A stretch of 64,000 bases of DNA, taken from Hyphomicrobiales bacterium. Its GTDB lineage: Bacteria; Pseudomonadota; Alphaproteobacteria; Rhizobiales; Beijerinckiaceae. How positions within the stretch are numbered: the stretch's first letter is position 1; each line of letters begins with the position of its first letter. The translations under genes were made by a program, and so were the position numbers. The notes beneath the pieces were generated by a model. It was not told the DNA's origin. It worked only from the letters and a program-made list of their open reading frames with translations, and did not search any database. The stretch is taken from contig UCLR01000005.1 in NCBI GenBank assembly GCA_900473415.1, positions 124,001-188,000 of the forward strand, given 5' to 3'. This document shows positions 62,584 to 64,000 of this stretch, one piece after another.

Positions 62584-62741
62584 GTATCCTCCCGGGCACA
62601 CTACCTAGCTGTCGGTTGCGGCGAGACGGTCGTATCGGTTGTGTCGGAAGTTTTCGGCCTTATGCGGCCATTCGGGCGACCGGTGACCCTTCTACCGTGG
62701 CTGTGAATTCACGCTGAAGCGCGACTTGCGGCTGTGTGATC

Positions 62742-63488
62742 CTAGCCCGCCGCCCTGATCTGGGCGAGGAGCTTCTGCCGGTAGCCAAGGCACTTTCTCT
62801 GCGTCGTGTTCAGGCGCTTGCAAATGTCCTTCAGCTCCTGGTCGGTGAGGGAGAGGGGGTCGACGTCTCGCGAGAGCCATGTCCCGGCCCGGCCATTCGT
62901 GTTCTCGACGGTGCCTTTCTGCCAGGGCGATTGCGGATCGCAGAACCAGGTCTGCGATCCGATCCCGGCCTGGAGATAGGGCCCGTCGGTGAACTCGGTT
63001 CCGCGGTCGAAGGTGATCGAGCGGCGCGCGCGATGGGGCAGGGCGCGCATGACGCTGATGAGCCGCTCCATGATGGGCCGCGATTGCCGATCATTGTTGC
63101 GCAAGAGAACGGCGAAGCGGCTGACGTGCTCGACCAGCGATGTCACATTCGCCTTGCCGAACTTCTGACGGAACTGGATCAGATCGCACTCCTAGTGCCC
63201 GAACTGCTTTCGGCCAGCGACGACGTCAGGACGGCGCAGGATGTTCAGCTTCGGGCTGAGGCGCTGGCCATGCCGCCGCCTCGCATGGCGCGGACGGCGT
63301 CGCGCGCAGTGTTCCGGCAGGTGCCGCCAGAGCTTGATGGCCTGACCGTCCGCCGAATAGGCGAACTTGTAGATCGTCTCGTGGCTGACGTGGCGCCGGA
63401 ACTCCATCGCCAAATCGTCCACGAGGCGGGTGCTCGTGGCGACAGGGAACCAGGCCAATCTTCGGCGCCGCCCCACAACCCAAGCCAA
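62742..63488 (-). pseudogene. IS30-family transposase, inactivated
   Basis: The downstream half encodes the integrase core: TSLVEHVSRFAVLLRNNDRQ, ITFDRGTEFTDG (second catalytic Asp), PQSPWQKGTVENTNGRAG (catalytic Glu) and TTQRKCLGYR. The upstream half, in the same frame, has RRHVSHETIYKFAYSADGQ and ends QFGH followed by TAG at 63192-63194 where IS30 proteins have the Trp of GHWE. So a TGG-to-TAG change splits the gene. The N-terminal helix-turn-helix region is absent or scrambled. The element abuts the end of the enolase-family gene. Confidence 0.85.
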
Positions 63489-63508
63489 TCACCGTTCCGC
63501 CTGCCGCA

Positions 63509-64000
63509 TCAGGCATAGGCGGTGGAACCGTCCGGGCGGCGCGGGACCTTGCGCTCCCAGTGGATGTAGTCCTCCCTGGCCAGGACATCCATATCCATTT
63601 CGACGCCCCAGCCGGACCGGTCGGGCCGCAATTCGAGATAGCCGTCCTTCGGTAGATAGGGGTCCTTGACGTACCAGGCCCCCTGCGAGCGATCGGGCTG
63701 GGCATTGGCATCGCCCCTGCCGTCGCCGAAGGCGTAGTTGGGACCATGCGGGAGCCGGTACTCGAGGATCCGGAAGTTGGGCTGCGCCGCCGAGAAATGC
63801 AGGTTCACCGCGGTGGCCAACGGCCCCATCGGGTTATGGGGGGCGATGGTCACGTAGTGCGCCTCGGCGATGGCCGCGATCTTGCGCATCTCCAGCAGCC
63901 CGCCTACGACGCAGATATCGGGCTGGATGATGTCACAGCCTTTGACCATGAGCAGCCGCAGGAACTCGAACCGGCTGTAAAGGGATTCACCTGTCGCGAG
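63509..64000 (-). CDS. Enolase-superfamily sugar-acid dehydratase, C-terminal part (partial)
   Basis: The frame enters from the right edge and ends with TGA at 63509-63511; 163 codons are visible. They start with LATGE, the third metal-binding Glu, and continue with CDIIQPDICVVGGLLEMRKI, TIAPHNPMGPLATAVNLHF (the catalytic His) and the closing GWGVEMDMDVL. The APHNPMGP pattern is closest to D-galactonate dehydratase (DgoD)-like enzymes. The 5' half lies outside the window. It is distinct from the enolase-superfamily protein at 29590-30711. Confidence 0.85.
   Translation of the reverse strand, partial: LATGESLYSRFEFLRLLMVKGCDIIQPDICVVGGLLEMRKIAAIAEAHYVTIAPHNPMGPLATAVNLHFSAAQPNFRILEYRLPHGPNYAFGDGRGDANAQPDRSQGAWYVKDPYLPKDGYLELRPDRSGWGVEMDMDVLAREDYIHWERKVPRRPDGSTAYA

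Noticed and set aside
1..64000. tRNA, rRNA, CRISPR array or toxin-antitoxin pair
   Set aside because: No cloverleaf, rRNA sequence, regularly spaced direct repeats or recognisable toxin/antitoxin genes were seen on reading the window.

Overview
The window reads as high-GC chromosomal DNA of an alphaproteobacterium, most probably of the order Hyphomicrobiales (Rhizobiales). The best marker is a cellulose operon that starts with bcsN, a gene typical of that order. The many ABC, MHS and hydantoinase-type catabolic genes also fit; Bosea or a relative is a guess from gene content only. No rRNA, tRNA, CRISPR array or replication origin was seen.

Layout. 1-146: the 3' end of a branched-chain amino-acid ABC ATPase. 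568-8447: a first hydantoin module (hydantoinase, then a racemase) convergent with a complete five-gene oligopeptide-type ABC transporter. 8606-29221: a Wzx/Wzy-type surface-polysaccharide locus with two flippases, two polymerase/ligase-like membrane proteins, a Wzz-like chain-length protein, five or more glycosyltransferases, an initiating sugar-phosphate transferase, WecB- and SDR-type sugar enzymes, methyltransferases, asparagine synthase and a nucleotidyltransferase. Its central run of nine minus-strand genes is packed with start/stop overlaps. 29590-37253: sugar-acid-type catabolic genes (enolase superfamily, RraA aldolase family, MHS transporter, IclR and GntR regulators) mixed with gene debris: fragments of a crotonase, an autotransporter, a second rraA, an IS3 transposase and an IS630 transposase, plus one intact universal stress protein.

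37358-46412: cellulose synthesis operon bcsN-bcsA-bcsB-bcsZ followed by a TPR protein that takes the place of BcsC but has no recognisable porin domain, and possibly a 43-residue membrane peptide. 46764-54355: a second, fuller hydantoin/ureide module (hydantoinase, racemase with both cysteines, M20 carbamoylase, LysR regulator, amidohydrolase, PuuE/HpPgdA-type deacetylase-fold hydrolase). 54700-62538: an island centred on an XRE-cupin regulator, with a polar amino-acid ABC transporter whose binding protein is encoded on the opposite arm, an arginase-fold protein with an altered metal site, a DctP-like protein without a signal peptide, and two more deacetylase-fold proteins. 62742-63488: a dead IS30-family transposase. 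63509-64000: the 3' part of another enolase-superfamily dehydratase.

Working together. The hydantoinase modules would open cyclic ureides or imides, the racemases and M20 hydrolase would finish conversion to amino acids, and the two ABC systems would import substrates. The most interesting unassigned system is the 53.5-62.5 kb stretch. Its deacetylase-fold proteins resemble enzymes that open cyclic imides or allantoin at least as well as they resemble polysaccharide deacetylases. A perfect 6-7-6 palindrome between its two divergent arms is a good operator candidate.
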